A DNA stretch of 64,000 bases from Hypericum androsaemum. Lineage: Eukaryota > Streptophyta > Magnoliopsida > Malpighiales > Hypericaceae. The notes beneath the pieces are model-generated. The model made no database searches. It was not told the origin of the DNA and saw nothing but the letters and a program-made list of their open reading frames with translations. The translations under genes were made by a program, and so were the position numbers. The stretch covers positions 3,075,487 to 3,139,486 of the forward strand of contig OZ023181.1 in the NCBI GenBank assembly GCA_963995505.1, in the 5' to 3' direction. Below, piece after piece: positions 35,872 to 47,989 of the stretch. Within the stretch, counting starts at the first letter, position 1; each line of letters starts with the position of its first letter.

Positions 35872-38800
35872 CTAATTCCGGTGTCCGACTCCGAAATGAA
35901 ACCGTCTCGCGTGCCGGTCATTGAATGCACACTCTAGTCTCAGGGGTCCAAGAGGCGAGTCCACACGAACGCCAAACCCGTATCCGTAACCACTTCCCGG
36001 CTTCAGCCTCGCCCCTGCAGGATCACCTGTAGTTCCATCTGAAACTTAGTTCCCAGAAGGAGAATTGGACTACTGACATGCGACGCAAGACACGGTAACT
36101 GTTAGCAAAGACTTTGAATTGAGCAAGCAAGCCTACGTTATGATATGCGACCAAATCTCGAAAATGAGTGCAGAAAGTCGTGCCGGCTGAATTGCTAGTC
36201 ATAGAATTCTGGGCATAAAGTTATGCAAGGGACTTGATTTTGGATGAAGAATGATTCTAATGGAACAAATTGTCGTCCTAGCATGTGATTACGGGAGGAA
36301 ATGATAGATTGACCTACCAGGTACAGTAGGTCCAGATCCAAGGTCGGTACCGTAGTCAGCAAAGACAACTCCTTCTACGGGTCCCAACTGTTAAACAGCA
36401 AAAGAATAGTAAGTTGAATGCATCTATAATTGTAGATTCTCCACATAATCATGTTGACACTAGAACCGAAATAAGCAACATCCAGATAAAGGGGGAAAAC
36501 AACAGCAGTGCCGGGGAGAATTCAACATTCCAACACCACCCACCATCGGGAAAGAGATTTCACTGGAACCGACGACATAAGATCGACCAGAACCAATAGC
36601 ACCTTCTTCATACCCCCTTATACTGTTTGTGCCGCCAATAGCAAATGCTTCGTGAGGGGGAAAATTCCCCACCACATGACCACCTGACAAACTAGAAATT
36701 GAAGCCAGGAAGTAAGCAAGTTAGAACAAGCAAAACGCCACGACTTTGGCCGTGCAGTTTCACAGTTGAAAGAGACCTCTTAGAAAAAAAAAATGTTCCA
36801 AGGACTTGCTTAGAAATTTAACGAATTTTTGGAAACTGGTTAATGACTGAATCTAATGAATTGCCCACTAGCTCCAACTAACAGGATAGCCGTCATGCAA
36901 CTTGAATCGGGAAGGTTTTCATTAACAGGACTTGCAAGAACTTCTAGATGAGCGGATTGTATCACTTTGTTGTCAGCATCTGACATGTTGTAAATAACTT
37001 AGTTCACTAGTATAATCCTGAAAGTTATGAAATTAGGTCTAATACCTCAGGAGAAACAGAGCAGGACCAATCTCTACACCCTTTCTAGCCCGGGCATTTA
37101 CTCTGTTGAAAACCAACCACTCGGGCCAAACAGGAACTCCTTGCTCCATACTGAAAACACCCTGCAGGACAAACAAAATGTGGCAAAGAAAATGTTACGG
37201 GGAACACCATTTAATGTACATAATTAAAGGGGTGGGGTGCACAAATTTAAGAGCATAATGCACATACTAACCATTGAAGAACCATGATCACCTGATCCTG
37301 TATAGACACTCTCAAACTTAGCAAGCAACATGTCATCGTGTGTTTTGCCACTGCAAAGCAAGCAAAATTGGGACATGACAAGAAAAGAATAGAGGAGAAA
37401 GTATCCCAGTCCCAGAAAGTCAAGTGTATCCACACAAAAAAACTACAAGCATGAACACATCTGCACCTCGCCGTGAGAGGACTGCTATAGTGGTCCTTGA
37501 TAATAGGGTTTCCTTCTTCGCCATGAGGGCTGGCACGCTATTTCAAGAAATAGATTAAATCACAGTAGGAATCAGACTGTACCATGTTATCACCAGTTTA
37601 AGACTCTGCTGAGTAAAGAAATTCCAACCAAGTACCTGAAAAGTGAGCCCAGCTGTTGCACTCCACTTGGGCCTCAGAGGTCGACTAAATTCCATACCAG
37701 TAGTGACACGGCTAATTGTCAGACTCCTATTGCCCGGTTGGTTTCCATGAACAAGGTTGCCAGGTGTCCTTGAATTCTGGTAAAGACATAAGCAGCTCAT
37801 TCTTGCACTAAGCATTCCGATGTCAGGCACACCAACAAACTAACAGCAAAATAAATGCATTACCTGCATCATAATTGTTCTAGAAGTTCGTTTGTCGTCT
37901 CCTTCAATCCATGGGTCAGTGTAGTTTAAACGATATATGGAGTCTATCTGACCTCTCTCCATGGAAACATTAAGTTTTTGGTTTTTTCCCAAGACATTTC
38001 TATGTGAATAAGCAAAACTGTAACAGATTTGAAATAAATAATGTCAGTGAACTTGCAAGTTTAATGGACATCAAATTCATTTGAAGCTACATAAACAACT
38101 TGCATGCTCATGGGATATACTACAGCCACCAGTTTAACATTTGAGCGCCCAGCAGAAACGATGCATCAAGCAATTTATTACAGGAGAAAATCAAATTTCA
38201 ATCTTACACTTCTTAAATAGATGCCCACCGACAAATGAAAAAAAATCAACCTAGTGACTGGACTCGAAAATTCAGGTACATAGAACTGACGTCTGACAGC
38301 AAACAAATATCTTATTAAGGAGTAATTCAGTGTTTCCACTACATCATACTCTCAGTGGAACAAAACTTTTTGGTCTCGGTCGCAATAATAGTAGGGGAAA
38401 AAAAATGGAAAAGTGCTTCTACAAGAAGACTAATAAAGTAGCATAAAGGAAATTCATGAAGACATGATTTTAGAAGTAGGTAACAACAGTAAATAGGTCC
38501 AGCTGAAACCGGCTAATGCAAAAGATGCATATTACAAAGTAGAACGCTTGACTGTGTAACAATCTTTTAAGTGCCAAAAAGCCAGAATCTGGGGTAAAGG
38601 CACAACACAAAACACCAACTTAAGATGCTTGGATGAGAGTTGATGAACATTCAGGAAGTTCATTAAATGCAAAATCAACCAATCAAATATTTCTGTCTAA
38701 AAAATAATACCTTCCAATAAGTCCTGACAAAGGGCCATTTGTGAACCTGAAAATATCAACAGAATCAATTATTAGGAAAAAATCTCGCGAAGATAAAATC

Positions 38801-40763
38801 ATATGAAGTGCCAGGCCGTCAAGTTGACATCACTCACCCACTTGATATCCCTCCTCCAGCAGTGAACCCTCCGCACTTGCGTTCAACGACGTTCATTACT
38901 AAGTCAACTTTATTACTGTCTGAATGGAAGGGAAAAGTGAGGGAATCCAAATTTTGGTACATAAAAACAACTCCTACGTTGAAACCTTGGTTCACCTCCT
39001 GCAGGCTGCGGAATGATGCTAACATCCTCCATAATTCCCATTGTCAAAATGGTGTCTACGTCTCTCTTCCCTTGAAGCATACTATAGACCTACAAAAATC
39101 TCAATGCAAAGGAAAAAGGAAACATCTTGTTCAGTGCAAACAGCTAGTAGGTGAATGCGAAGCATCTGAGAATATTATAGCAAACACCAAAACACACGAC
39201 ATGCAAACACGCAAATTCAATGCAAAAATAAATAAATAATCATTATCATGCTAGTGAAGGCTCTAGTCAGAAAGATCAAATCATCACCTCAGTTAGTACT
39301 CCATAAGCACAAATAACCAAAGACGACATGGGACTAGCAGGTACTATCCTACTGATGGCGCTTACTACAAAACTGTGCCTATTACCCACTAATTCTAGAT
39401 TCCTTTTCCTCATCCTGAATTGATAGCGGCTGTAGCATGCTTCATAAGCATTCAGTGCATCCTCATTAGATGGCAGATTGTCTTCTGCCACCAAAGGAGA
39501 TGCAAAAAGTAAACAACTTTCGTGGTGAATCAAGAAGAAATTATCACCTGACCCTTTTTAGTTGTGAGCTGGCGAAGAATAGTCTCGGGCTTGGTCTTTC
39601 CTTTGGAAGAAGCTTCACCTCTGAAGTAAACAACAAGAATACAAAGGTTGCAAAATTATAACGTGTTTCAGCATGCAAAGCAAGTAGTGTATAGGATCAA
39701 AAGTACATCATAAGCCAGGTCTTACGTCTTCCTGTCTAGAAAACGAACTGAGATGTTGTTCACTTCCGCTTCTGCAACTTGCAACTTCAAAATACCACCA
39801 GACAAAATGTCGGCACCACAAACCTGATAAGACAATTGAGTTATAACAGCAGCTCAAGATTACCACGAACTCGATGAACAGCTCCAAGACAGCCAGAATT
39901 TTTATCATATCAGAGGAAGATAGCGCACTAACCTCACCAAGAAGGCCACGCTCCAAGTACCACCTATCTATCGAATTTATTACTTCGTTCAAATGTCTAA
40001 CATTAACTACCTTTCCTGCACAGCTTGACCCGGAAGATTCAAATCAGCAACAGGTCTTCAATCGAATGTACAGAATCACAGTAACTCGAGGAAAAAAAAA
40101 ACCTACCATATCTGTCGCGGAAAGCATCTTGCAGGAAGTTAGCTGGGAGCGCAGTAGCTCCTTCGCATACCAGACCGTGGAATTCTTGATTCGGCTCTAC
40201 CTTATGCCACAGCAAAACAATAGCAGTTATTAGTCCAATCATCGTCGTCTTCCCGAAAATAACAAACGAGGCATTGGCATAGCAGTTACCTGGAAGACCA
40301 ATCGGATCCCGTCGCGCGTGTCGACGGCAACGGGTATACAGCAGGAGAAGTAACCGCTTCCGATAATCCGGTGGACGTCCTCATCGACGTCACGTTTCGT
40401 GAGGGCGGAGTTGGGGCGGCAAGCCTTGAGCGCGGCGACCGCCTCGGCCTCCAAGTCCTTCCTCTCGAGCTCCTCCCCGTCCTTGTTCCTCACCAGCACC
40501 TCGCTGACCAGGGACCGGGACAGCGGCGGTGGAGGAGGCTGCTCCGTAGGATCCCCGGGCTGGATCCGGGACAGGGCGACGGAGGAGCAGCATAGCAGGG
40601 GCGAGCTAGGGTTCCGAGTGAGGTGGGATTTGGATCGGGTCAGTAGCGAGTCGAGGAAATTCGTAAGGTGAGAGGTTAGGGTTTGTTTCTTCCTCGGGGG
40701 GCGAGCAAAGGAAGGGGTTTTGACTTTCGAGGAAGTGAATCGAACGGTGTCGTTCCGCTTCAT
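35872..40763 (-). CDS. OEP80: OEP80, chloroplast outer-envelope Omp85/BamA-type protein
   Basis: Plastid outer-envelope beta-barrel of the Omp85 superfamily (also called Toc75-V), essential for plastid development and probably for inserting other barrel proteins. Sixteen coding exons on the minus strand: 40763-40290, 40200-40107, 40015-39933, 39823-39726, 39620-39548, 39089-38996, 38919-38838, 38746-38711, 38017-37864, 37776-37636, 37537-37467, 37350-37272, 37161-37046, 36691-36544, 36387-36318, 36026-35872. Junctions are GT-AG and phases close to 655 residues, somewhat shorter than the ~730 of Arabidopsis. Seen: Ser/Thr/Lys-rich N-terminus; [21 protein letters not shown] opening the POTRA region; [10 protein letters not shown]; barrel segments such as [15 protein letters not shown]; and the loop-6 motif [17 protein letters not shown]. 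The nearest relative SAM50 lacks this N-terminal region. No lesion seen. Confidence 0.93.
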
Positions 40764-40900
40764 CGTCGGGGAAGAGAGCTAAAACCCCGCCGGGGAGAAG
40801 TTGCTAGTGACGTGTCAACGGAGAGAGTCGGCGTTCATCTTCAGACTTTTGAAATGAAATTGGGCCCGAGGCCCATTTAGGCCCTTCAACATTGATCTAG
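40764..40900 (-). promoter_or_regulatory. OEP80 proximal promoter with site II (TGGGCC) elements
   Basis: On the minus strand GGGCCTAAATGGGCCTCGGG (plus 40865-40884) gives clustered GGGCC/TGGGCC motifs about 100 bp upstream of the ATG. TGGGCY 'site II' boxes, bound by TCP factors, are common in promoters of housekeeping and organelle-biogenesis genes. Functional role here is inferred. Confidence 0.5.
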
Positions 40901-42047
40901 GCCCGCTGCAAAATATTTTTCTGATAATGCCGAATATTTCTATGAGAACAGTAAAACTGATTTTCATAAAAATAATTCAACTATAAAACAAAGGGAGGAA
41001 AATATGGAAAAATAAATAATCATAGAAAGCCGAATACAGCAGAAAAATATAGTCCCATCTAATTATAGTTTTCTTCGTCTCAAGGAGTGGGGTACTTTCG
41101 AATTCGCATTCGTAGTCACGACTTGTTAAAATTTAAATATAATCTAGATTTATGATTGGCTAATGTTGGAATTGGTCTAATGAAACAGAGTTCACATATT
41201 GGTGGATGACAAAATATAACATGCATACCGGTAACTGTTACTTAATTAATTGATTGTTTAAACTGTTGGAATTTAAAATGCAATAATGCGAGAAATCAAA
41301 TGAAATGAAAGGAAAAAAAAGACAACAATATTTGATAACTCAATTTGTCAATATGACTACTTCTGGAGTACGTCAATTTTTTTTTCCTTTTATGACATTG
41401 ATTACAAATGTACATGTCGTTGTATATAGTAGGACCACCCCTAATTTGTTTGGAGAGTCCTAAACGAACAAAACAGAAAAATTGTTAAGGTTGGGCCAGA
41501 CGGGGCAAGCGGCAGCTGGCCCATTAGCTCCCGAACATTCTGTTTACTCCACTAGCGTGTGCTACCTCCTTAGCGGCCGTCAAGTCTTCTACAAACTCAC
41601 CTGGCACATGCTAGGTGAGTTGACACGTGTCGGTATCGTTGCGTGGTATTCTCTCGATCTTCTAACGCCTCTTGTAACTATCTTCAGGCTTCATAATCCA
41701 GCATTAACTTAACCAAATATCTCGAATCTAAGTCGCGAGAACTCATCAAAGTTGAATATTTCGTAGAGAAAACTTCAATGGTGTCCAAATGCTCTACAAA
41801 AATTGAAATCTAGAAAAATCGATTCGGTAAGTGTTCAAATATCTTGTAATTTCAGAAAATAAAGTTGACGACCATCACGGAGGATCGGACTATGTCCAGT
41901 ATAAAGGGAATATGAGATGTGACTCCACGTTCCATATGCATTTGTCCATTGCATGGGATAAAGCTGGTAGTGAATATAAAGGGATTTCGATTTTGCCAAT
42001 TGTGGGCGACCGTAGTTGCCATCCAATCCAATCCATGTGCCCACAAT
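40901..42047. other. Spacer, no gene seen
   Basis: AT-rich; an open frame at 41482-41712 lacks any recognisable feature. Confidence 0.4.
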
Positions 42048-42052
42048 AGATC

Positions 42053-42863
42053 GGTTTTGAATGAAAAATTCAAAGCAAAGCCCAAAGTGGTAAGGTTCAA
42101 AGTGGAGGCCCAAAAGAAAAATGAAAAGGGCAATACCACATTGATTAGAGCAAGGAGAATTTCCTTGTTTATAAGGAATTTCCCTCCTCACCTCTCAACT
42201 TGATTGGCTACCCAAAAGGCTGACCCACCGCTAGTTGCCTCGCACCGTCCGAGTACGCGCACGCGCACGTGCATAGCGCGCGCGTATGGCGCATTGGACG
42301 CAGGTCGCAATGGGCGCTTTATGGCGCACTTGGCACTTCGCACGTGCGCATCGTCTGGAGGAGCCTTAAGTATTTTGCCCGGGTCCGGAGGCAGCTGCGC
42401 AGCTACCGAAGTGACGAGGAGCTGCGAGCGCCTACCAGGATGGCCACCGAAGAGGCACGAAGGGCTGGCGCAGCCAGACAGCCTGCTGGCCGAGCGGACG
42501 CGTCCCTTCGGGGTGGCTGCTTCCCTGCCTCCTCCAGCCTATAAATAGGCGTGCCCCCTTGCCATTTTCTTCATCCCAGCAGCAAGTGCATATTCTGAGC
42601 ATTGTTGTCTTCTCCTCTTCCCCCGTTCTTCACTTAGAAAAGAGTCCAAAAGTTCTGGGTATATAAGGGTTCGCCCGAAAGTTTTGAGTTACGTGTGCAA
42701 CGTTCTTGGAAATGCCCTAACAGTCGTTATATCTTGGGGACAATTGTCGTAGCCCGTACCGCACTGAAATATACGGGGCAATCTTGTCTTACGGAGAAAG
42801 TGTCCAACACTTGCCTCGACTGAAGTAGATCATAATCAAGTACACCAACCCTCCGAAACAACA
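42053..42863 (+). repeat. 5' LTR of copia element 2 (terminal TGTTG absent)
   Basis: 811 bp ending CCGAAACAACA. It starts GGTTTTGAATG where the other two LTRs start TGTTGGGTTTTGAATG, yet the target duplication AGATC abuts it directly. TATA box GCCTATAAATAGGCG at about 42537. Lacks about 175 bp that is present in the 3' LTR (region of 48420-48590). Confidence 0.9.
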
Positions 42864-42901
42864 ATCGTAACACGAGATTGTGTACTTGAAGATGGCATCG
42901 A

Positions 42902-43491
42902 TGTTGGGTTTTGAATGAAAAATTCAATGCAAAGCCCAAAGTGGTAAGGCCCAAAGTAGAGGCCCAAAAGAGAAATGAAAGGGGCAATACCACATTGATT
43001 AGAGCAAGGAGGATTTTCTTGTTTATAAGGAATTCTCCTCCTCACCTCTCAACTTGATTGGCTACTCAAAAGGCTAAGCCACCGAAGGGCCACGAGCGCA
43101 GCCAGACAGCCTGCTGGCTGACCAGACGCGTCCCTTCGGGGTGGCTGCTTCCCTGCCTCCTCCAGCCTATAAATAGGCGTGCCCCCTTGCCATTTTCTTC
43201 ATCCCAGCAGTAAGTGCATATTCCGAGCATTGTTGTCTTCTCCTCTTCCCCCGTTCTTCACTTAGAAAAGAGTCCGAAAGTTCTGGGTATATAAGAGTTC
43301 GCCCGAAAGTTTTGAGATACGTGTGCAACATTCTTGGAAATGCCCTAACAGTCGTTGTATCTTGGGGACGATTGTCGTAGCCCGTACCGCACTGAAATAT
43401 ACGGGGCAATCTCATCTTACAGAAAAAGTGTCAAACACTTGCCTCGACTGAAGTAGATCCTAATCAAGTACACCAACCCTCCGAAACAACA
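42902..43491 (+). mobile_element. Solo LTR nested in gag of the same family
   Basis: 590 bp, TGTTGGG..AACAACA, with perfect 5-bp duplication ATCGA on each side (42897-42901 and 43492-43496). It interrupts the gag reading frame after MAS; leaving out the LTR and one ATCGA makes the frame continuous. It lacks the GC-rich middle part found in the other two LTRs. TATA box at about 43168. Confidence 0.92.
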
Positions 43492-46400
43492 ATCGACAAG
43501 CTCAGTACCAGCGGTCCCGGGAACTGTCCACGCCGAAAGGCCGTTCAAGTTCAACGGTACCGAGTTCAAGAGGTGGTAACAGAAGATGTTGTTCTACCTG
43601 ACGATGCTCAACCTGGTCTGATTCTTGAAGGAAGAGGCTCCGAAGGTAGCAAAAAATGAGGCAGATCAACAGAAGATCAACGCCCTCGATGCATGGAGTC
43701 ATAGCGACTTCCTATACCAGAACTACGTCCTAAATGGACTAGACGACACACTCTACAACGTTTACACGGAAGCCAAGACCGCTAAGGAGCTGTGGAGTTC
43801 ACTCGAGAAGAAGTACAAAACGGAGGATGCCGGGACGAAGAAATTTATCGTCGGATGATTCCTCGACTTCAAGATGGTGGACTCTAAGAAGGTCATCGAC
43901 CAAGTGCAGGAGTTGCAGCTGATCCTCCATGAGATCCAAGCCGAAGGGATGCAACTTAGCGAGTCCTTCCAAGTAGCTGCGATGATCGAGAAGCTCCCCC
44001 CGCTCTGGAAGGATTTCAAGAGCTACCTCAAGCACAAGAGGAAGTACATGAGCCTAGAAGACCTGATCGTGAGACTTAGGATCGAGGAAGACAACCGAAA
44101 GTCCGAAGTCAAGCAAGGCAAGGCCAACTCTGAGACTACCGTGCACCTCGCTGAGGGAAAAAGTGACAAGAAGAGGAAGAAGTCCGGGGATAAGTAGGAG
44201 AAGCAAGAGCCCAAGAAGAAAAAGAATAAGAAGATCAAGGGTGACTGCTACAACTGCGGCAAACCCGGCCACGTGGTTAAGGACTGTCGCCAGCCGAAGA
44301 AGAACGACCAAGGAAAAGCTAACCTGGCTGAAGACTTGTCCCAGATGGATCTGTCAGCTGTGGTGTTTGAAGCCAACCTGGTGGACAATCCAAGAGAGTG
44401 GTTCGTGGACACTGGAGCTACCCGCCACATCTGCTCGGATAAGAAGATGTTCTCGAACTATATCCCGATCACCGGCCAAAAGCTGTTCATGGAAAACTCC
44501 TCAATGTCCAAGATCGTAGGTCTGGGTAAGGTGGTCCTGAAGCTGACCTCAGGAAAGGAGCTGACCCTCAAGGATGTGCTGCATGTCCCAGACATCCGAA
44601 AAAACTTAGTTTCCGGCTCACTGTTAAGCAAAGCCGGTCTTAAGCTTGTATTTGAGGCTGATAAGTTTGTACTAACCAAAGTGGATCAATTCATAGAAAA
44701 GGGTTATCTAGAAAGGGGGCTATTTAAGATGAATGTAATAACTGTACATCGCACCTTTAACGGTAAAAATAAAGTTAATGCTTCTTCTTACTTGGCCGAG
44801 TGTTCTAATTTATGGCATTGTAGATTAGGACACGTAAATCTAAACTCACTAAGAAAGTTAGTAAGTTTAAATTTATTACCGAATCTAGAGTTCAACCCAT
44901 CTGATAAATGTGAAGTATGTGTGGAGGCTAAAATGACCAAAGCACCTTTCCATTCGGTGGAAAGAAGTACTACGCCTTTAGAGTTAATTCATACGGACAC
45001 TTGCGATATAAAACACGTGCAAACTAAAGGCGGGAAGAAATACTTCATCACGTTTATCGATGATTGCACAAGATACTGTTACGTGTATCTCCTAAAGAGA
45101 AAAGACGAAGCTCTTGATGCCTTTAAGAATGAGGTTGAAAATCAACTCAGCGTGAAAATCAAAATGATCCGAAGTGATCGAGGAGGAGAATATGTAGCTC
45201 CGTTTGAGGAACTCTGTCAAGAACATGGTATTATTCATCAGACGACTGCTCCATATTCACCTCAATCAAATGGCGTAGCTGAACGCAAAAATCGAACTCT
45301 TAAAGAGATGATGAACGCTATGTTGATTAGCTCGGGCTTACCCCAGAACATGTGGGGGGAAGCTGTACTCTCAGCTAACCACTTTCTAAACAAATTGCCA
45401 CACAAGAAAAGGGATAAAACCCCATATGAACTATGGAAAGGAAGGAAGTCTTCTTACGGTTACCTTAAAGTGTGGGGGTGCCTAGCAAAGGTCGAAGTAC
45501 CTAAGCCTAAGCAGGTGAAAATAGGACCCAAGACCATTGATTGCATCTTTATCTGATATGCACAAAATAATATTGCTTATCGATTTTTGGTGCATAAATC
45601 TGAAAACTCTGAGATAAATACGGGAATGGTCATAGAATCAAGGAACGCAATGTTCTTTGAGAATAGCTTTCCTAATAAGGAAAGAAAAGAAGGAAGCTCA
45701 AAGAAAAGGGCTCACGAGACTACACAAGGGTCCAATCAGGAAAATGATGAACCTAGACGTAGTAAACGGACAAAGGTAACCAAATCCTTTGGTCCAGACT
45801 ATCTAACCTACGCGTTAGAAGATGAACCCAGGACAATCCAAGAGGCATTGTCCAGTCCAGATGCTCCTCTCTGGAAGGAAGCTATCAATAGTGAGATAGA
45901 ATCCATTATGCAAAATCACACATAAGAAATCGTGGATCTCCCCCCCGGCTGCAAACCTTTGGGATGCAGGTGGATCCTCAAAAGGAAATACAAAGCTGAT
46001 GGATCAATCGACAAGTACAAAGCTCGATTGGTAGCTAAGGGGTTCAAACAGAAGGAGGAATATGATTTCTTTGACACGTATTCACCGGTCACAAGAATCA
46101 CATCAATTAGAGTACTCATAGCTGTTGCAGCACTCTATAACCTCGAGATCTACCAAATGGACGTAAAAACAGCTTTCCTAAATGGAGAACTAGAAGAGGA
46201 GATATACCTGGAGCAACCTGAAGGGTTTGTGGCTCCCGGTCAAGAGCATAAAGTGTGTCGACTAGTCAAGTCACTATACGGGCTAAAACAAGTGCCGAAA
46301 TAGTGGCACGAGAAATTTGACAGAACAATGCTGTCAAATGGATTTAAGATCAATGAGTGTGATAAATGTGTTTACATTAAGGGCACACCTGAAGCTTACG

Positions 46401-46708
46401 TAATTGTATGTCTCTACGTAGATGACTTACTAATTACGAGAAGCAATAAAGAGGTTATTGTGAAAACTGAGAACATGTTAAAGAATCACTTTGACATGAA
46501 AGATATGGGTCTGGCAGACGTTATACTAGGAATAAAAATTTCTAGAAAAGCTGACGAAATTATCTTGACGCAATCCCACTACGTGGAAAGCGTGCTCAAG
46601 ACATTTGAAGCTTTTGACAAACCTCCGGTTAAGACTCCAGTAGATTTGAATCTACACTTAGCCAAGAATCGAGGGGACCCAGTATCTCAACTAAAGTATA
46701 CACAAATT

Positions 46709-46870
46709 ATCGGGAGCTTGATGTATTTAACAAACTGCACTCGCCCCGATATTGCGTACTCAGTTAGTAAACTTAGCAGATTCACAAGTATCGGGAGCTT
46801 GATGTATTTAACAAACTGCACTTGCCCCGATATTGCGTACTCAGTTAGTAAACTTAGCAGATTCACAAGT
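46709..46870 (+). repeat. 81-bp in-frame tandem duplication in copia 2 pol
   Basis: Two adjacent copies, 46709-46789 and 46790-46870, each coding [19 protein letters not shown]..; they differ by one base (CGC Arg versus TGC Cys). Confidence 0.97.
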
Positions 46871-47978
46871 AATCTAGGAAAGGATCACTGGCTAGCTCTA
46901 GAAAGGGTTTTACGGTATTTAAAATATACCATAAACCATGGCATACATTATGCTAAATATCCAGCTGTATTAGAAGGATACAGTGACGCAAACTGGATAT
47001 CATACACAAAGGACTCCAAATCCACGAGTAGATACGTATTCACCATAGGAGGAGGAGCCGTGTCTTGGAAGTCCTCTAAACAAACATGCATAGCTCAATC
47101 CACCATAGAGTCAGGGTTTCTAGTGCTAGACAAAGCTGGGGAAGAAGCTGAATGGCTCAGAAACTTCCTAGAGAATATTCCGTGCTGGAGCAAACCGGTG
47201 CCTCCTGTATTAATACATTGTGATAGCATGTCTGCAATCGGGAAAGTACAAAGTACAATGTACAATGGAAAGTCTCGACATATCTGTCGGAGACACAATA
47301 CCGTTAGACAGTTGATCTCTAGTGGGGTGATCACCATTAATTACGTAAAGTCCAAGGACAACTTAGCTGACCCTTTTACGAAAGGAATCAATAGAGATCA
47401 AATGTATAATGCAGTAAGGGGAATGGGATTAAAATCTACACAATAAAGAACGTCCATAGCGGTAACTCAACCATGATGAGTGGAGATCCCACAAACTTGG
47501 TTCAATGAGAAAACTAAGTTATGGAGGGTTCAGTTAATCACCTGGAACCTATCTCATTCTCAGAAGCTGCCCAGGTATCAACCTGCTGAGGTGTGGTAAG
47601 GATAAGCACTACGCTTTTAATGATTTCTATACCTTGATAAAGGTGGAGTATGGCAGGATACTCCTGATAGGAGATCACCTATGTAAGTGTGAAGTGAGGC
47701 CGCTTCAAATGGGAAAAATACTTATGAATCCAAGATACGGTCCATGGCCGAAACGGACACAATGTGAGAACCCAAATATACTAGGGTTATTATTGTGTAA
47801 ATGTTATTGTCTTGGTTTACGCCAAAAGCTGACGGTTCAAAACATCGCGTTCACCGAGCAGCGAGTAAATCTGATAACATATTACTAGAGAAGGTTCAAA
47901 GCCGCAAGCTACTTATCTCGATGCAATAATAACACGTCAGAACTTTCGATTAGAGTCTGCATGCATTAATTATCATTC

Positions 47979-47989
47979 ATGTGGGGGAT
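47979..47989 (+). other. Polypurine tract of copia element 2
   Basis: ATGTGGGGGAT directly before the 3' LTR. Confidence 0.8.

Larger units (their letters stand above)
42892..47446 (+). pseudogene. gag-pol polyprotein of copia element 2, with seven stops
   Basis: One continuous reading frame apart from the nested LTR and in-frame stops at 43577 (TAA), 43619 (TGA), 43856 (TGA), 44195 (TAG), 45554 (TGA), 45923 (TAA) and 46301 (TAG); no frameshift found. Domains in order: gag (ERPFKFNGTEFKRW, Gag-UBN2 type), zinc knuckle [14 protein letters not shown] near 44250, protease [13 protein letters not shown]-pre-integrase ([14 protein letters not shown]), integrase ([14 protein letters not shown]), RT ([30 protein letters not shown]) and RNase H ending near 47446. 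The RT/RNase H link holds an 81-bp in-frame duplication. Confidence 0.92.

Noticed and set aside
38808..39239. 143-codon plus-strand open frame.
   Set aside because: Antisense of OEP80 exons 6 and 7 and an intron; no family resemblance.
42204..42548. Open frames inside the LTRs (also 48226-48659).
   Set aside because: They lie in GC-rich LTR sequence upstream of the TATA box, vary between LTR copies, and show no domain.
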